The notes beneath the pieces were generated by a model that was not told where the DNA came from, did not search any database, and was given only the letters and a program-made list of their open reading frames with translations. The position numbers were made by a program, and so were the translations under genes. A DNA stretch of 53,642 bases from an uncultured Lachnospiraceae bacterium (GTDB lineage: Bacteria; Bacillota; Clostridia; Lachnospirales; Lachnospiraceae): positions 1 to 53,642 of the forward strand of contig CAMUZQ010000008.1 in NCBI GenBank assembly GCA_947165275.1, in the 5' to 3' direction. Every line of letters begins with the position of its first letter. The first letter of the stretch is position 1. This document shows positions 52,030-53,642 of this stretch, in pieces.

Positions 52030-53268
52030 TCAAGCAATAATAGCTGTAGTTTTTCCTTGTGCTTTCATGGCTTCAAATACCGATTCCTCAGACGAACCAA
52101 CATATGTATCATTCGTTGTCGCAAGATGTTCATGGCCAAGGATTTTCTGCACCGTCTTAGGCTTCACGCCGTTTTCAATAAGCATCGTCGCCAGAGTATG
52201 TCTGAACGTGTGCATACTGATATGCCTAATGCCAGCCTCATCACACAGTTTCCATAAATGAGTGTCATAAGAACTGTTCTTTGTAGGCATCCCCGTTCTA
52301 TAATTAACAAAAACGAGGTCCTTCATATTAAGATATCGTGTGTTTTCAGTACGCCTGTCCTTAAAAGAAAGAACCTGATTCAATTCTTCAGACTCATATC
52401 TGACATTACGATTATTGTACAGTCTTTTAAGAATATTGAATACCTCTTCTGTCATAGGAATCGGTCTGTAACCCGCTACCGTTTTAGGGGGGCCCGCTTC
52501 CCAGGTACCTCTGTCATAGCGATACGAAAGGGTTTTGTTAATATCAATGATACCCTTGTCGAAATCTACGGAGTCCCAACACAAACCTACAATTTCAGAC
52601 GTACGGCACCCTGTAAATCTAGCGACTCGAAATACATCGTAATTATGAGACCGTTTCGCTACCTCAAAAAATCTTTCTTCTTCATCAACCGTAAGAAAAT
52701 CATCGGTTTTTGTTTTCGGGGGACGTTTTGCATTCAAACCATCCATAGGATGAACAGAAATAATCCTATTAATACGGGCAGCCTTAAACATCGTTCCCAT
52801 CGTAATGTACGTCTGATAAATCGTCGAGGTGGCATAAACGCCCTTCATATTATCAAGCACAGCCTTACAATGAATCTGAAGGACATCCTTGACTTTTATT
52901 CTTCCCATTACAGGCTGAATATTAAATTCGTATCGTTCTCTATAATTACGCTTTGTATTATAGGCGCGGTCCGAAAGGATATTCTTCATCCAGAAATCAA
53001 ACCACTGGTCAACCGTCATATCCGAAAGAACCTCGAGGTCATCATCTCTCTTCATTATCCCTTCTGCAGCCAAACCAAATGGTGAAAGTACCTTGAGATT
53101 AGCATCCTCATGTTTAGCTTTATCAAGCCAATTCCTTGCTTGTGGAAGGCTGTCAAAATATTTCTCTATTCTTTTACCTGTCTTGGAACGGTACCTTGCA
53201 GAGTACTTTCCGTCCTTTCTTTGCGAGAGCCCTCTGCCCAACTCTCTTCCTCTCAAATCTTTTCCCAT
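52030..53268 (-). CDS. int: Tyrosine recombinase (Tn916-type integrase)
   Basis: The 412-residue protein has an N-terminal arm-binding region (about 10-55, KDGKYSARYRSKTGKRIEKYFDSLPQARNWL), a core-binding SAM-like domain (about 85-175) and the catalytic domain. The catalytic residues are Arg in FTGCRTSEIVGL, the HTFRHTLATMLIENG box (His and Arg), His in LGHEHLATT and the nucleophile Tyr in NDTYVG. Codon use and base composition are lower in GC than the neighbouring housekeeping genes, a sign of transfer. It is adjacent to an excisionase gene. The element extends to the right beyond the window. Confidence 0.93.
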   Translation of the reverse strand: MGKDLRGRELGRGLSQRKDGKYSARYRSKTGKRIEKYFDSLPQARNWLDKAKHEDANLKVLSPFGLAAEGIMKRDDDLEVLSDMTVDQWFDFWMKNILSDRAYNTKRNYRERYEFNIQPVMGRIKVKDVLQIHCKAVLDNMKGVYATSTIYQTYITMGTMFKAARINRIISVHPMDGLNAKRPPKTKTDDFLTVDEEERFFEVAKRSHNYDVFRVARFTGCRTSEIVGLCWDSVDFDKGIIDINKTLSYRYDRGTWEAGPPKTVAGYRPIPMTEEVFNILKRLYNNRNVRYESEELNQVLSFKDRRTENTRYLNMKDLVFVNYRTGMPTKNSSYDTHLWKLCDEAGIRHISMHTFRHTLATMLIENGVKPKTVQKILGHEHLATTNDTYVGSSEESVFEAMKAQGKTTAIIA

Positions 53269-53312
53269 ATAGAGCTCCTTTCCAAGGAAATGAAGCTCGG
53301 TATAACTTTAAT

Positions 53313-53341
53313 ATCATACCATTTTAGCCCCATTTCCTCAA
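53313..53341 (-). promoter_or_regulatory. Putative int promoter
   Basis: The minus strand has -35 TTGAGG (53336-53341), a 17-bp spacer and -10 TATGAT (53313-53318) between xis and int. A short inverted repeat GGTAT...ATACC covers the start region. Confidence 0.55.
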
Positions 53342-53391
53342 GACTAGTTTCATTTTTTAGTTGCCAATATTCCTTGAAAAATCAATAGTTT

Positions 53392-53583
53392 TCAGACTTC
53401 AAGGGTGCTGCTGATAAACTGTTCAAACTCTTTCCTCTTAACCAGCTTTCTTGCTCCGACAAACAACACAAACGGGCAGTTTGGTGTCTTAAGGAGCTTT
53501 TCAATTTTGTTTTGACCAATATTGCTATATGTAGCCGCCTCAGAAATCGTAAGTACTGCCTTGTGTTGTAATGGAACACTCAT
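53392..53583 (-). CDS. xis: Excisionase (Xis, Tn916 family)
   Basis: The 63-residue protein has the winged-helix MerR-like pattern of Tn916-type excisionases: AVLTISEAATYSNIGQNKIEKLL, FVLFVGARKLVKRKEFEQFI. It lies upstream of int in the same direction, the usual xis-int order. Xis directs the integrase to excision. The ATG at 53583 is the first start in frame. Confidence 0.85.
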   Translation of the reverse strand: MSVPLQHKAVLTISEAATYSNIGQNKIEKLLKTPNCPFVLFVGARKLVKRKEFEQFISSTLEV

Positions 53584-53642
53584 CTCTCGGAAGTTTGACA
53601 GTCTAGCCTCATAAATCTTAGTTCATCATACCCCTCAATCCC

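Overview
The window is chromosomal DNA of a low- to mid-GC Gram-positive anaerobe, most likely a Lachnospiraceae-type Clostridia. The clues are a PolC-type replicase, the MEP-pathway gene ispG, a Firmicutes-style nusA-infB operon, a DUF5688 protein (a family typical of Lachnospiraceae), VSGN-type repeats in a surface protein, and sigma-A promoters of the TTGNNN-17-TATNNT type. No species can be named from the sequence alone. Almost every gene is on the minus strand, so transcription runs right to left; one clear exception is the CDS at 2445-3800.

Left third (1-17.3 kb): pnp (cut by the window edge) and rpsO, then a convergent plus-strand protein related to CDP-glycerol/polyol phosphotransferases. 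Opposite it is a minus-strand set (IspD/TarI-like cytidylyltransferase, ribulose-phosphate 3-epimerase-like protein, zinc polyol dehydrogenase, NlpC/P60 hydrolase) that forms the tail of the long translation operon rimP-nusA-ylxQ-infB-rbfA-nrnA-truB-ribF. That operon has three oddities: rimP encodes only the N-terminal domain, ylxR is missing from its usual place, and ribF is split by an in-frame stop. An NhaC-type antiporter and tRNA-Glu(CUC) lie upstream.

Middle (17.3-36 kb): a degenerate EAL-HDOD protein, an unrecognised disordered protein, polC, ispG, an Ig-like membrane-anchored protein, inositol monophosphatase, a two-gene chromate-type transporter, a CPA2 antiporter, a free-standing alanyl-tRNA editing protein, gdhA, an SH3 membrane protein, tRNA-Arg(CCG) and a DUF5688 protein. 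Intergenic spaces hold three copies of a ~160-bp palindromic element bounded by CTAG. Their stems differ in sequence but keep pairing, and short internal blocks are conserved. This is the most unusual signal in the window and looks like an undescribed structured or mobile repeat family.

Right third (36-51.9 kb): efp, the shikimate genes aroQ-aroK-aroE, yqeG, nrdR, and a division/cell-wall (dcw) cluster read as mraZ-rsmH-ftsL-pbp-mraY-murD-ftsW-ftsQ-ftsZ with a promoter and MraZ boxes, followed by lgt and ychF. murE, murF and murG are not within this cluster. Beyond ychF (52.0-53.6 kb) starts the integrase/excisionase end of an integrative element of the Tn916 type, with a cluster of direct and inverted repeats next to int; the rest of that element lies outside the window.
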